Shown: positions 9,457 to 18,198 of the stretch, piece after piece
How positions within the stretch are numbered: position 1 is the stretch's first letter
Layout of the letters: the number at the start of each line of letters is the position of its first letter
Position numbers and translations under genes: made by a program
NCBI GenBank assembly: GCA_900472175.1
Contig: UCHD01000019.1
Coordinates: 1 to 64,000, forward strand
DNA: 64,000 nt
Origin: Hyphomicrobiales bacterium
GTDB lineage: Bacteria; Pseudomonadota; Alphaproteobacteria; Rhizobiales; Rhizobiaceae
Reading direction: 5' to 3'
Notes under the pieces: generated by a model
Seen by the model: the letters and a program-made list of their open reading frames with translations, nothing else
What the model was told of the DNA's origin: nothing
Databases searched by the model: none

Positions 9457-10767
9457 GCGGTCCTTGTAGCCCTGTGCAGGGTCTGGAACCGGCTTGAATG
9501 AGGTCTCTGTCGCTGTGACAAATGCTGCTGTGGAGCCCGCACCCGCTCTTCGACGGCTGTGGTTTCTCGATATTGTCCGCTTGGCCCTTTGGTCGAGGTG
9601 CGCGTAGCACCGGAGGCTGCTGGTCAAGCTCCTAAAGCTGCAAGGCTTGATGAGATGGTTGAAGCATCTCCCAAACTCCTTCTCTTGCGACAGCTGCGGC
9701 GTGTTGCGCCCCCACCCCCGCTGTCACCATATCCGGAAATGCGAAACCGGTCAGCGCGCGTTTTAAGCCGTAATGCTGCTTCAACGGTACGGAGTGATCA
9801 GCGGCAGCCGCGACTCGGCGAGGCACGGCACGCGTTCCGCCGCGAGATTGCCTCGTCGGATGTGCTTCCGATTTTTTGTGGTCCCACAAAATGAAAGAAC
9901 TCTGATCCCGATTAATCCGGCATGCGGATGTCGGCTTTACAAAATGACGGTTGGCTTGCGTTCTGTGACCTGGCGACACCGTGGCGGTCAGCGCGATCAA
10001 GAGGATATGGTTGCGGATCGTTTGTGCATTGAGCCATCTGCGTGACCATGGATTAGGCGCACGAATTTTCGACACATAGAGATGTTTCGTGGCAACGGCG
10101 TTGCGTGTGAAACCGCCCTTGTTCTGTTACCCCACGACGCGACCGTTTAGCCGGATTTAGCATACCGGATGTATCGCTGTTCAATCGCCGAGTCCGTTAA
10201 ACGCTTGAATAGGGCAGGGGCGTGCTGTTGGCCGCTCGCCCATTAGGATCATCGTCCCGATCGATACGAGCAGGCTGCGGAAATCGCGGGTTAGGCTTGA
10301 TATTGGCGAGTAACATTGTGCCACCGGGATAAATGTCGGCAAGCTGCGGCGTGCCATATTTTGCACTGCTCGGCAGATGCCGGTGGCCAAGCCGTCTTCA
10401 GAATGGAATGGTCATTGCGAAGCTCCGCCGCCTCACCCGCGAAACAGCGGACCCGATCGACGCCGACACGTTGTGAGCGAGCCAGATTCAAACGGGCACC
10501 TGATCAAGATCCCCAGCGCAATCCGAACCTCAAGGGGAGGGAGGTCGATTATAGATCGCCAATGGCCAAGATTAAGGTCTTCTAGGGCGCGACATAAAAG
10601 GCGGTGAGGACCGCGGACTTTACCGGCGAACATATGGGCGTGTTGAGATGCGGCGGATCCGTTCCGTCCGTTCAGCCTCAACGGGGTAGATGGACGTTGT
10701 CTCGTTGTGTCGATCGCCACATGTCCGTCGAACGATTAGGGGCGGGGAGAATTTCACTTCTGCCATA

Positions 10768-10783
10768 GTTGTACGTGTACAAC
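10768..10783. promoter_or_regulatory. GTTGTACGTGTACAAC near-palindrome (candidate parS or Rep operator)
   Basis: A 16-base inverted repeat mismatched only at its central pair. It has the GTT…AAC ends of RepB (ParB) centromere sites described for repABC replicons, whose consensus is often written GTTNNNNGCNNNNAAC, but the centre differs. It lies 400 bases before repA and is nearly identical to the site at 11024. Confidence 0.5.
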
Positions 10784-11023
10784 CGGCGGCACGCCATCGT
10801 TTTGTGCCGCAGTGCGCGCGGTAACGCGGCAACGCAATTGGGAAATTGGCGTCACATATGATGGTCAATGGCGAAACCCATCGCGCTGATGGATGTTGCT
10901 GCATGGAGCGAGGCTTTTTAGCGCGGGTACGGCCTGCGCGCGGCAGCGGAGAGTTTCAAGCCGTCAGATCAAGTTCCGTGGAAAGCCTTCATCGCAAGCC
11001 AGCACACTCTCACGCACCAGTCA

Positions 11024-11039
11024 GTTGTACATGTACAAC
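11024..11039. promoter_or_regulatory. GTTGTACATGTACAAC perfect palindrome (candidate parS or RepA operator)
   Basis: A perfect 16-base palindrome 143 bases before repA. It differs from the site at 10768 by one base. Two near-identical palindromes so close to a partition operon are best explained as RepB-binding centromere sites or RepA/RepB operator sites controlling repABC; which one is not decidable from sequence alone. Confidence 0.6.
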
Positions 11040-11182
11040 GATATTGCCTCGAGTCGTGATCCTGTTGGTTAATCTGTTGTTAACGAAAAAGACTTTGCCA
11101 CACCGGATAGAATCGGGCCTAATGAGATCAGCGCATTTTGCGCGCCAATCGAAAAATAAGCGCGGATTAAGTCGGGGACAAT

Positions 11183-12382
11183 ATGTTGAATATCGCAGGC
11201 AATAAGAATGGTGAGAGCCTGCGCTCTCTGATCTCTTCTGACGCCGAAGAATTGTCGCGTCAATTGCAGGCACACCAGCAGCGGACATTCCCACCTACCG
11301 CGCAGAAAAGCATTCGGCAGTTCACGCCCGCGGAGGCCGCTGATTTCATTGGTATCCATCAGGGCTATCTTCGGCAGATCGTGGCCGACGGGCATGGACC
11401 TGAACCCCTGGCCAACGGTCGCCGCCAATATTCAGTCCAGGACATCGAAAACCTCCGCCATCTTCTCGACGATGGAGGGAAGGGGCCTCGCAAATATGTC
11501 CGCCATCGTCGTGATGGTGAGAAGCTTCAAGTCGTTTCCGTCATGAACTTCAAGGGCGGCTCCGGAAAAACCACGACGTCGGCGCATCTCGCGCAATTTC
11601 TTGCCTTGCGCGGTTACCGCGTTCTTGCGATTGACCTCGATCCGCAGGCGTCGCTGTCGGCCCTGTTCGGGCACCAGCCGGAGTTCGATGTCGGAGAGAA
11701 CGAGACATTGTACGGCGCCATCCGCTACGACGGCGCCAAGCGGGATGTCACCGATATCGTCCGCGCGACCTATACGCCCAATCTCCACATCATTCCGGGA
11801 AATCTGGAATTGATGGAGTTCGAGCACGAAACGCCAAAGGCTCTTGCGGGCCGGCACAAAACGGATTCAATGTTCTTTGCCCGCATCGGAGAATGCCTAG
11901 CCGAGATCGAAAGCGCCTACGACATTGTAGTCATCGACTGCCCGCCGCAATTGGGGTTCCTGACGCTGTCAGCGCTCTGCGCGGCGACGGCGGTTCTGAT
12001 CACTGTGCATCCTCAGATGCTGGATGTCATGTCGATGAGCCAGTTCCTGCATATGACCGGCGACCTCTTGTCCGTTGTCGAAGAAGCGGGCGGTTCGATG
12101 GACTATGATTGGATGCGCTATCTTGTGACGCGGTATGAACCGAACGACGGACCGCAATCTCAGATGTCAGGCTTCATGCGGTCCATTTTCGGAAATCGGG
12201 TTTTGGAAAACTCTATGGTCAAGTCGACCGCGATTTCGGATGCCGGGCTGACGAAGCAAACGCTGTATGAAGTCGACAGAAACCAGTTCACACGAGGCAC
12301 ATATGACCGTGCGCTGGAATCCCTGACATCCGTGAATACCGAAATTGAGGATCTCATCAAGCGAACGTGGGGAAGGAAGTAA
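11183..12382 (+). CDS. repA: Plasmid partition ATPase RepA (ParA family)
   Basis: 399 residues, the normal RepA length. The N-terminal part (FTPAEAADFIGIHQGYLRQIVADG) is a winged-HTH DNA-binding region. The deviant Walker A KGGSGKTTT lies at about 124-132, DLDPQASLS at 151 and VIDCPPQLGF near 250. With RepB it segregates the replicon and represses the repABC promoter. GGGGACA precedes the ATG. repB follows after three bases. Confidence 0.96.
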   Translation: MLNIAGNKNGESLRSLISSDAEELSRQLQAHQQRTFPPTAQKSIRQFTPAEAADFIGIHQGYLRQIVADGHGPEPLANGRRQYSVQDIENLRHLLDDGGKGPRKYVRHRRDGEKLQVVSVMNFKGGSGKTTTSAHLAQFLALRGYRVLAIDLDPQASLSALFGHQPEFDVGENETLYGAIRYDGAKRDVTDIVRATYTPNLHIIPGNLELMEFEHETPKALAGRHKTDSMFFARIGECLAEIESAYDIVVIDCPPQLGFLTLSALCAATAVLITVHPQMLDVMSMSQFLHMTGDLLSVVEEAGGSMDYDWMRYLVTRYEPNDGPQSQMSGFMRSIFGNRVLENSMVKSTAISDAGLTKQTLYEVDRNQFTRGTYDRALESLTSVNTEIEDLIKRTWGRK

Positions 12383-12385
12383 TTC

Positions 12386-13408
12386 ATGGCCCGCAAGAAT
12401 GTTTTTAGCCTGATCGAATCCGATGTGAGCCCGGCTGCGGAGAACGAGCAGCCGTTTACAAATTCACGGCCGCTTGCCGGTTTTGAAAAGCCGCTGAAGC
12501 GCGCAAGCCCTGTCGGAGCGATATCTCAGTCGCTCGGCGGTGTTCACGAAAAGGCGCAGCGTGCTGACGAATTGGAGAAGCAGCTTGCCCAGGGGCAGAT
12601 GATTGTCGAACTCGACACCGCCGTTCTGGACAGCTCATTCGTTGTCGACCGGCTCGGTGTAAGCGCCGAGGATCAGGAGCTGCTGGTTGCTCAGATCCGC
12701 GAACACGGACAACAGGTCCCCATTCTTGTCCGGCCGCATCCGGAGAAGGAAGGGCGGTTTCAGGTTGCCTATGGTCATCGCCGCCTGGCTGCCGTCAAAA
12801 GGATTGGCGGGCCCATTCGTGCTGTTGTCCGGGATCTGACCGACGAACAACTTGTCGTCAGCCAGGGCCAGGAAAACAATGCCCGTACCGATCTGACATT
12901 TATCGAGCGGTCGTTCTTTGCCTCACGGCTGGAAGAACGAAATTTTTCCCGCGATATCATCATGTCGGCGCTGGGCGTCGACAAGGCTGCGCTGTCGCGA
13001 ATGATCGCCCTGGTGAACCGGTTGCCGGCGGAACTGATTGAAGCGATTGGTGCTGCCCCTGGCTTTGGCCGAACACGCTGGGCGGAACTTGCCGATTTGA
13101 TCGAAGAGAAGAACCGCAGATCCAAAGCTCTCGGCTCTATCCTTGAGCCCGGCTTTGACAGCCTGACATCGGATGCGCGATTCCAGGTGGTCTATGATCA
13201 ATTGCGAGAGAGCAAGGACAAGGCGCGAAGCGCTTTCTGGAATGCGGGTCCTCGCCGGAAGGCGGTCAGGATATCCGAGACGGGCGAAGCATTGAAACTC
13301 ATCTTCGACAAGACGATCGAGCCCGAATTCGGAGCTTATGTCGAAGGTAAATTGTCCGCACTCTATGACGATTTCATGCGTTCGAAAACAACAGGAACAG
13401 GAGACTGA
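12386..13408 (+). CDS. repB: Plasmid partition protein RepB (ParB family)
   Basis: 340 residues. The ParB N-terminal domain is present (VPILVRPHPEKEGRFQVAYGHRRLAAVK, then GQENNARTDLTFIERSFFA), followed by the KorB/HTH-like DNA-binding region (FSRDIIMSALGVDKAALSRMIALVNRLP). RepB binds the centromere-like parS and stimulates RepA. It is three bases downstream of repA, so translational coupling is likely. No parS fits between repA and repB, unlike Ti-type plasmids, so the site must be elsewhere. Confidence 0.95.
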   Translation: MARKNVFSLIESDVSPAAENEQPFTNSRPLAGFEKPLKRASPVGAISQSLGGVHEKAQRADELEKQLAQGQMIVELDTAVLDSSFVVDRLGVSAEDQELLVAQIREHGQQVPILVRPHPEKEGRFQVAYGHRRLAAVKRIGGPIRAVVRDLTDEQLVVSQGQENNARTDLTFIERSFFASRLEERNFSRDIIMSALGVDKAALSRMIALVNRLPAELIEAIGAAPGFGRTRWAELADLIEEKNRRSKALGSILEPGFDSLTSDARFQVVYDQLRESKDKARSAFWNAGPRRKAVRISETGEALKLIFDKTIEPEFGAYVEGKLSALYDDFMRSKTTGTGD

Positions 13409-13413
13409 ACCGC

Positions 13414-13470
13414 AAAAGAAAAAGGCCCCCAAACGTTTCCGTCGTGGAAGCCCTTCTCTGAAGTTTAGCA
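13414..13470 (-). ncRNA. ctRNA (incA-type antisense RNA) between repB and repC
   Basis: On the minus strand a promoter TTGACT (13504-13499), a 17-base spacer and GATTCT (13481-13476) predict a start near 13469. A terminator hairpin follows: GGCTTCC (13452-13446) pairs with GGGGGCC (13430-13424), and then comes TTTTTCTTTT. The predicted RNA is about 55 bases, as in characterised repABC replicons. There the antisense RNA pairs with the repC leader to cause premature termination and keep copy number low, and it is an incompatibility determinant. Confidence 0.85.
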
Positions 13471-13562
13471 GCTAGAGAATCCCATTTCCGCGAATCATAG
13501 TCAAGAGTCTTTGGCATCGTTTTGGTGAGCAATTTTCTTTTGCCTTTTGCAGGGTGAAGAAA

Positions 13563-14777
13563 ATGCAGGTTGGAAGTGTGACGACGCCTTTTGGGCGGCG
13601 GCCGATGACGCTTGCCATGGTGGCAAACCAAGTCCTGGCTCAGGAAACTGAACCGGAAAAGTCGGTCGACAAGTGGAAACTCTATCGCGCTTTGTGCGAG
13701 GCAAGATCGTGCCTGGGCGTAACGGACCGTGCTTTGGCGGTTATGAATGCTCTTTTGAGCTTTTACCCCAAGAATGAGCTGTCGGCAGATGGCAGCCTGG
13801 TTGTGTTTCCATCCAATGCACAGCTGTCTCTGCGTGCCCATGGGATGGCAGAGCAAACATTGCGCAGGCATCTGGCGATCCTGGTTGAGGCAGGACTACT
13901 GTCGCGTAAGGACAGCGCTAACGGCAAGCGTTACGCGCGCCGTGATCGGGCTGGAACGATCGATGAAGCCTTTGGCTTTTCCCTGGCGCCTCTTTTGGCC
14001 CGGTCTGATGACATTGAGCGCCTCGCGGACGAAGTTGTCGCCGAGCGACTGCATACCCAGCGGTTACGCGAACGGTTGACCATCTGCAGCCGGGACGTCT
14101 CAAAGCTGATTGAAACGGCTTTGGAAGAAGGAATTCCAGGCAATTGGGAGACCACGCACCTGCATTACAGCGCCCTTATGGGTGCATTACCGCGCAAACC
14201 GGCGGCACTTGAACTCACCGCAGCGCTAGGTGAACTTGAAGCGCTGCGTGAAGAAGTGGCTAAGCAGTTGGAAAATCAGATAAATAAGCGAAAAACGAGC
14301 GGCAATGCATTACAAAATGAGCGGCATATACAGAATTCAAAACCCGACTCTATTCCTGAATCTGAACCTGCTCGAGAAAAGCAGCAGGAAGAAAATTCGG
14401 TGATCGAGCAGCAAAACAGGCGTGAACCGATAAAAGCGTTCCCACTGAGCATGGTGTTATCGGCTTGCCCGGAAATAATCATGTACGGGCCGGGCGGCGG
14501 AATCTCCAGCTGGCGCGATCTCATGGGCGCAGCCGTTGTGGTGCGGTCGATGCTCGGCGTCAGTCCGAGTGCCTATCAGCAGGCCTGCGAAACTCTTGGG
14601 CCTGAGAACGCGGCCGCGGTAATGGCCTGCATCCTGGAGCGTGGCGGCCAGATCAACTCTGCCGGCGGCTATCTTCGCGATCTGACACGCAGAGCCGAAA
14701 AGGGTGAATTTTCACTGGGACCGATGCTGATGGCGCTGATGCGTATCAATGCACCCGGAGAACGGAAGGCCGGATAG
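13563..14777 (+). CDS. repC: Replication initiator RepC
   Basis: 404 residues from ATG 13563 (AGGG about 8 bases upstream; a GTG at 13554 is an alternative). The family start MQVGSVTTPFGRRPMTLAM is clear, followed by the winged-helix initiator region (LSLRAHGMAEQTLRRHLAILVEAGLLSRKDSANGKRYARRD) and a C-terminal RepC domain (GPGGGISSWRDLMGAAVVVRSMLGVSPSAYQQA). RepC is the only protein needed for initiation and acts mainly in cis. Its level is set by the ctRNA in the 154-base repB-repC gap. Confidence 0.96.
   Translation: MQVGSVTTPFGRRPMTLAMVANQVLAQETEPEKSVDKWKLYRALCEARSCLGVTDRALAVMNALLSFYPKNELSADGSLVVFPSNAQLSLRAHGMAEQTLRRHLAILVEAGLLSRKDSANGKRYARRDRAGTIDEAFGFSLAPLLARSDDIERLADEVVAERLHTQRLRERLTICSRDVSKLIETALEEGIPGNWETTHLHYSALMGALPRKPAALELTAALGELEALREEVAKQLENQINKRKTSGNALQNERHIQNSKPDSIPESEPAREKQQEENSVIEQQNRREPIKAFPLSMVLSACPEIIMYGPGGGISSWRDLMGAAVVVRSMLGVSPSAYQQACETLGPENAAAVMACILERGGQINSAGGYLRDLTRRAEKGEFSLGPMLMALMRINAPGERKAG
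14265..14420. other. Candidate replication origin (oriV) inside repC
   Basis: A clearly AT-enriched segment inside otherwise GC-rich repC (for example aaaatcagataaataagcg near 14271). It encodes a low-complexity Lys/Asn/Gln/Glu linker. In studied repABC replicons the origin lies within repC in an AT-rich tract; placement here is by that analogy. Confidence 0.5.
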
Positions 14778-14804
14778 GGGAGCAACTGATGAAAGGCTGT
14801 TCTT

Positions 14805-16802
14805 TTAAGCCGGCCGGCGCAGACGTGGTGCTTGATCGTCAAACGGGGGAGGGGATCGGAAATCCTCCGGGGGGGCCGGGCGGCCCACGTGAAAGCCCTG
14901 GACCTGATCGATGCGAAATTCACGCATGAGTTCCAGTTGCTCGTCCGTCTCGACGCCCTCAACCAGAATCTTGTGACCCCGGTTGCGGACCAGCCCGACA
15001 ATGTCCTGCAACATCGCCTTGCCTCTCGGGGTGCCGCTGTCATGCAGAAACGAGCGATCGATCTTGACGGTGTCGAAATCGATAAGGCGTAGCCAGGAAA
15101 GGCCGGCAAATCCGGTCCCGAAGTCGTCGAGCCAAATTCGGATGCCCAGCATCTTCAGATCGCTGATGCAGCGCAGGATGTCCGAGTTCATTTCCATTTC
15201 GAGGCCTTCGGTGATCTCGAACGCGAGCCTGCCGCCCGCAACGCCGGTATCGCCAAGGATCGCAGCCACAGAGGTTGCAAAACCGGGTGTTTTTAGCTGA
15301 ATGGGCGATACATTGACGCTGACGACACGAACATGATTGTCGATCAGAAGTTCGGCGCAGACAGTGCGGATTGCCCAGTATCCGAGGCTCAGGATTGCGC
15401 CCGTCCGCTCGGCAATAGGGATGAAGAGGCCAGGCGATACGGCCGTCCCGTCGAGCATCTTCAAGCGCATCAACGCCTCGACGGCTTCAACGCGGCCAGA
15501 GGAGACATTGCGGATCGGTTGATAGACCAGAGACACGAGATTCTGAGCGGTCGCGATTTTCAGGAGAGCGGCGATATTTTCGCTTTCATCGCTGCTATGA
15601 GGATCGTTGGGGTCAAACAGTTTGGCGCAGTTGCGCCCGCTTGCCTTGGCAGCATACAGCGCACGATCAGCCTCATGAATGATCTTTTCCAGTTTCGTAC
15701 CGGCCTGGCTGCGGGTGAACGCCGCGCCAACACTGACTGTCACGATCGACATACCGTCACGGCGCTGCTGATGAAGCAGACCCATGTTTTCCACGGTCCG
15801 GCAGATGTTTTCCGCCAGTTCCTCAACTTGCTCCAGTGTTTCCAGGCGCGCGAGCACAATAAATTCTTCGCCGCCGTAACGGCCGATCGAACCATTATGC
15901 TGCTTGATTGAATCGGCAAGCGCATCGGCGACCTGAATAAGGCATCGATCACCTTCCTGATGACCATAGCAGTCGTTGTATTTCTTGAAGAAATCGACAT
16001 CGATGAGGATTGCCGTAAAACTGGTGCCGTATCTTTGCCAACCGTTCCAGTAATCCCTCAACCGCTGATCGATAGCCCTGCGGTTTTCCAGTCCGGTCAA
16101 TGGATCGGTATTCGACAACCTCAGCAGCGCATCGCCCCGCTCGGAGGCCTCCTTCTGCTGAACTTTCGCTTCAAGTGCGTTCAGGAAAACCTTGTAGCGC
16201 TCTCTGTTCAGCTTCCAGTTTACATAGGAGGTGAAGACAAAGCAGGAGATGCAAAATGTGCCGAATGCGAGTTTGTAGGAGGGGTCGACGACCGGAAACG
16301 ACTGCAATGCGGCGAGGAAAATGGCGAGAATGACAGCCGATGCTATCAGGGAAAGGCGGAACTGGAAGCTGAAGAACAGATTGACGCTCATCATGAAGAT
16401 CGCGCCGAACACCATGTAATAGGAGATGCTGATCGTGTCGGCCGTCATCAGCGATGGATATAGCCAACCGGCATAGGCTGCGACGAGGCCGGTAGCGCAG
16501 GTCGCGTCGATGACATCGGCGCTGGCGTTCCAGCGAACCTCGGCTTCCAAGAGGAAGAAGGCGATCGTTCCGATAACGAAACGGGACGCGATCACGTATT
16601 TTGCAACGTCCGGGACAAGCAGGATGTCGGTGATCGAAAACAAGAGATAGACGGCAATCGCGATCCACATGCCCTGGCGCGTATCCTGACGCCGGGTGGC
16701 CTGACCTTCCTCGCGATAGAGTGTGCGAAGCTCCGCCAAAGCCGGGCGCGGCGGCTCAGCATTGAGATCGATCTCCACTACGTCAGCCAGTGTGTGCTTC
16801 AT
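14805..16802 (-). CDS. Membrane-bound GGDEF-EAL protein (cyclic-di-GMP turnover)
   Basis: 665 residues from ATG 16802. An N-terminal block with about six membrane helices (residues 40-195) precedes a GGDEF domain (SNTDPLTGLENRR, active-site GGEEF near 310-314) and an EAL domain (EALMRL near 442, DDFGTGFAGLSWLRLIDFDTVKIDRSFL, VEGVETDEQ). Both active sites look intact, so it could make and degrade cyclic di-GMP. No RxxD inhibitory site is visible five residues before GGEEF. A longer frame to 17075 exists, but its extra 91 residues look non-coding and would overlap the divergent gene's leader. Confidence 0.9.
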   Translation of the reverse strand: MKHTLADVVEIDLNAEPPRPALAELRTLYREEGQATRRQDTRQGMWIAIAVYLLFSITDILLVPDVAKYVIASRFVIGTIAFFLLEAEVRWNASADVIDATCATGLVAAYAGWLYPSLMTADTISISYYMVFGAIFMMSVNLFFSFQFRLSLIASAVILAIFLAALQSFPVVDPSYKLAFGTFCISCFVFTSYVNWKLNRERYKVFLNALEAKVQQKEASERGDALLRLSNTDPLTGLENRRAIDQRLRDYWNGWQRYGTSFTAILIDVDFFKKYNDCYGHQEGDRCLIQVADALADSIKQHNGSIGRYGGEEFIVLARLETLEQVEELAENICRTVENMGLLHQQRRDGMSIVTVSVGAAFTRSQAGTKLEKIIHEADRALYAAKASGRNCAKLFDPNDPHSSDESENIAALLKIATAQNLVSLVYQPIRNVSSGRVEAVEALMRLKMLDGTAVSPGLFIPIAERTGAILSLGYWAIRTVCAELLIDNHVRVVSVNVSPIQLKTPGFATSVAAILGDTGVAGGRLAFEITEGLEMEMNSDILRCISDLKMLGIRIWLDDFGTGFAGLSWLRLIDFDTVKIDRSFLHDSGTPRGKAMLQDIVGLVRNRGHKILVEGVETDEQLELMREFRIDQVQGFHVGRPAPPEDFRSPPPFDDQAPRLRRPA

Positions 16803-17108
16803 GCACGTTCCATGGGGTTGCGTCGGATCCTTCTGCCCGTGAAATGCCCTTGCGGCTACGGCCGTCACCTGCAGCATTCGCGCGTGCAGGACAACAAGGC
16901 AGCCTATCAGGAGCAGGCGGAACTTTTCGGCACAATATTGGACGTACATTAAGTTTTCCTGAATTTGCCGAAGGTTAGCGGATCCGCGCAGTATACCCAA
17001 CTGATACGCGAGCGCGTTAACCATGCCATGCGGATACGTGCAATTCCGATTGGCACTGCACTCGTTTTTCTCCATAATGTTAATAATCTATTAACGCATG
17101 AGGCTCGA

Positions 17109-18152
17109 GTGACCCAAATTAAGATTGCCTTTGACGGCGAAAGCCTGATCACACCGGCGGCCATAAACACCGAACTGTCGTCCTCCATAACAGACATGCA
17201 TTATGAGCAGCTCGCGACCGGGCGAGTGGAGATTGCGCTTGCGTTGAAGATCGCGCAGCAGCAGATTCAGGAGGATCAGAACCCGGCGCTGATCATCCAT
17301 CGACTGATCGGCTCACTTCATGAGATGCGCCGCAAATATCATCACAATGTCTGGCAGGAACTGATCCCGATCGTCCAGAATCACCCGGTCGCGGATTTCT
17401 TCCATCAGGATCCTTTTACGCGCTGGTCGTTCATGAAGCCGCGTGGCTATTCCGGCGATGCTCAGTTGATCGACTTCATCTACGGTCACCCGAGCGTTGC
17501 GGACGAAATCGCCAAGGCTTCGCCGCTCGGCAAGGAACTTTATGGCTACACCAGCCAGTCACCGTCACCGGTTGCAGTGCGTGAGCGGCGCGATCTTCTG
17601 ACGCGCTATGTCGATGAAATTGCAACTGAAAAAGGCCCCGGAACGGAAATTCTGACAGTGGCAGCCGGCCATTTGCGCGAAGCAAACAATTCGGTCGCCC
17701 TGCGGGAAAAGCGGATCAAGCGTTGGGTTGCGCTTGATCAGGATCCGCTCAGTGTCGGTTCGATGGTGCGTGATTTCAACGGCACGTGCGTCGAGGCGAT
17801 CGATGGCTCCGTTCGTGGCCTGCTGACGAAATCGCAGACGCTCGGCAAGTTTGACTTCATCTATGCGGCAGGTCTCTACGACTATCTTGCCGACAAGGTG
17901 GCGATCAAGCTGACGCAGACGTGCCTGGACATGCTGAAGCCGAATGGAGTGTTTCTATTCGCGAATTTCTCGCGCGACGTCGATGACGACGGCTATATGG
18001 AAACGTTCATGAACTGGGCACTGCTGCTGCGTTCGGATGTGGAAATGTGGAACATCATCAATGCCAGCGCCGACCGTAATTCGGTCGAGGCGCGCGTGGA
18101 ATTCGGCGAAAACCGGCATATCGTCTACGGGACGATCCGTAAACGGGGTTGA
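17109..18152 (+). CDS. SAM-dependent methyltransferase of the 'EF/3-OH-PAME' annotation family
   Basis: 347 residues from GTG 17109, with AGG 5 bases upstream. An N-terminal helical part (IHRLIGSLHEMRRKYHH…) leads to FMKPRGYSGDAQLIDFIYG and then a Rossmann-type methyltransferase core (ILTVAAGHLREANN as motif I, RWVALDQDPLSVG acidic motif II, FDFIYAAGLYDYL). Proteins with this layout are often labelled 'extracellular factor 3-hydroxypalmitate methyl ester biosynthesis', but that role was shown for a different Ralstonia protein, so the substrate is unknown. It is divergent from the GGDEF-EAL gene and shares its control region. Confidence 0.75.
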   Translation: MTQIKIAFDGESLITPAAINTELSSSITDMHYEQLATGRVEIALALKIAQQQIQEDQNPALIIHRLIGSLHEMRRKYHHNVWQELIPIVQNHPVADFFHQDPFTRWSFMKPRGYSGDAQLIDFIYGHPSVADEIAKASPLGKELYGYTSQSPSPVAVRERRDLLTRYVDEIATEKGPGTEILTVAAGHLREANNSVALREKRIKRWVALDQDPLSVGSMVRDFNGTCVEAIDGSVRGLLTKSQTLGKFDFIYAAGLYDYLADKVAIKLTQTCLDMLKPNGVFLFANFSRDVDDDGYMETFMNWALLLRSDVEMWNIINASADRNSVEARVEFGENRHIVYGTIRKRG

Positions 18153-18164
18153 AAACAGCTTTTT

Positions 18165-18191
18165 GGCGGGAGCGGTAATGCCACTCCCGCC
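18165..18191. terminator. Bidirectional terminator between convergent genes
   Basis: GGCGGGAG (18165-18172) pairs with CTCCCGCC (18184-18191), with a short inner stem. It is flanked by attttc on the right and cttttt on the left, so it can end transcripts of the methyltransferase (plus) and the dehydratase operon (minus). Confidence 0.75.
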
Positions 18192-18198
18192 ATTTTCA

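Larger units (their letters stand above)
9457..11182. other. 1.7 kb gene-free region upstream of repA
   Basis: No convincing coding sequence was found: the open frames here are short, lack ribosome-binding sites and have unusual composition (Arg/Pro/Ser-rich). The stretch contains two 16-bp palindromes (10768-10783 and 11024-11039), and the last 140 bases are AT-rich and must carry the repABC promoter. It may also hold the recombinase target site and decayed genes I cannot identify. Confidence 0.5.

Noticed and set aside
8386-9627. 413-residue minus-strand frame opposite the recombinase
   Set aside because: The plus strand encodes a complete tyrosine recombinase with all catalytic residues; the minus frame has no recognisable domain.
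9632-10075. 147-residue minus-strand frame in the gene-free region
   Set aside because: Basic, low-complexity translation without domain, start signal or conserved neighbour. Kept only as part of the unexplained region.
10846-11205. Open frame upstream of repA
   Set aside because: No ribosome-binding site, it runs across the candidate palindrome and the repA start, and the sequence resembles no known family.
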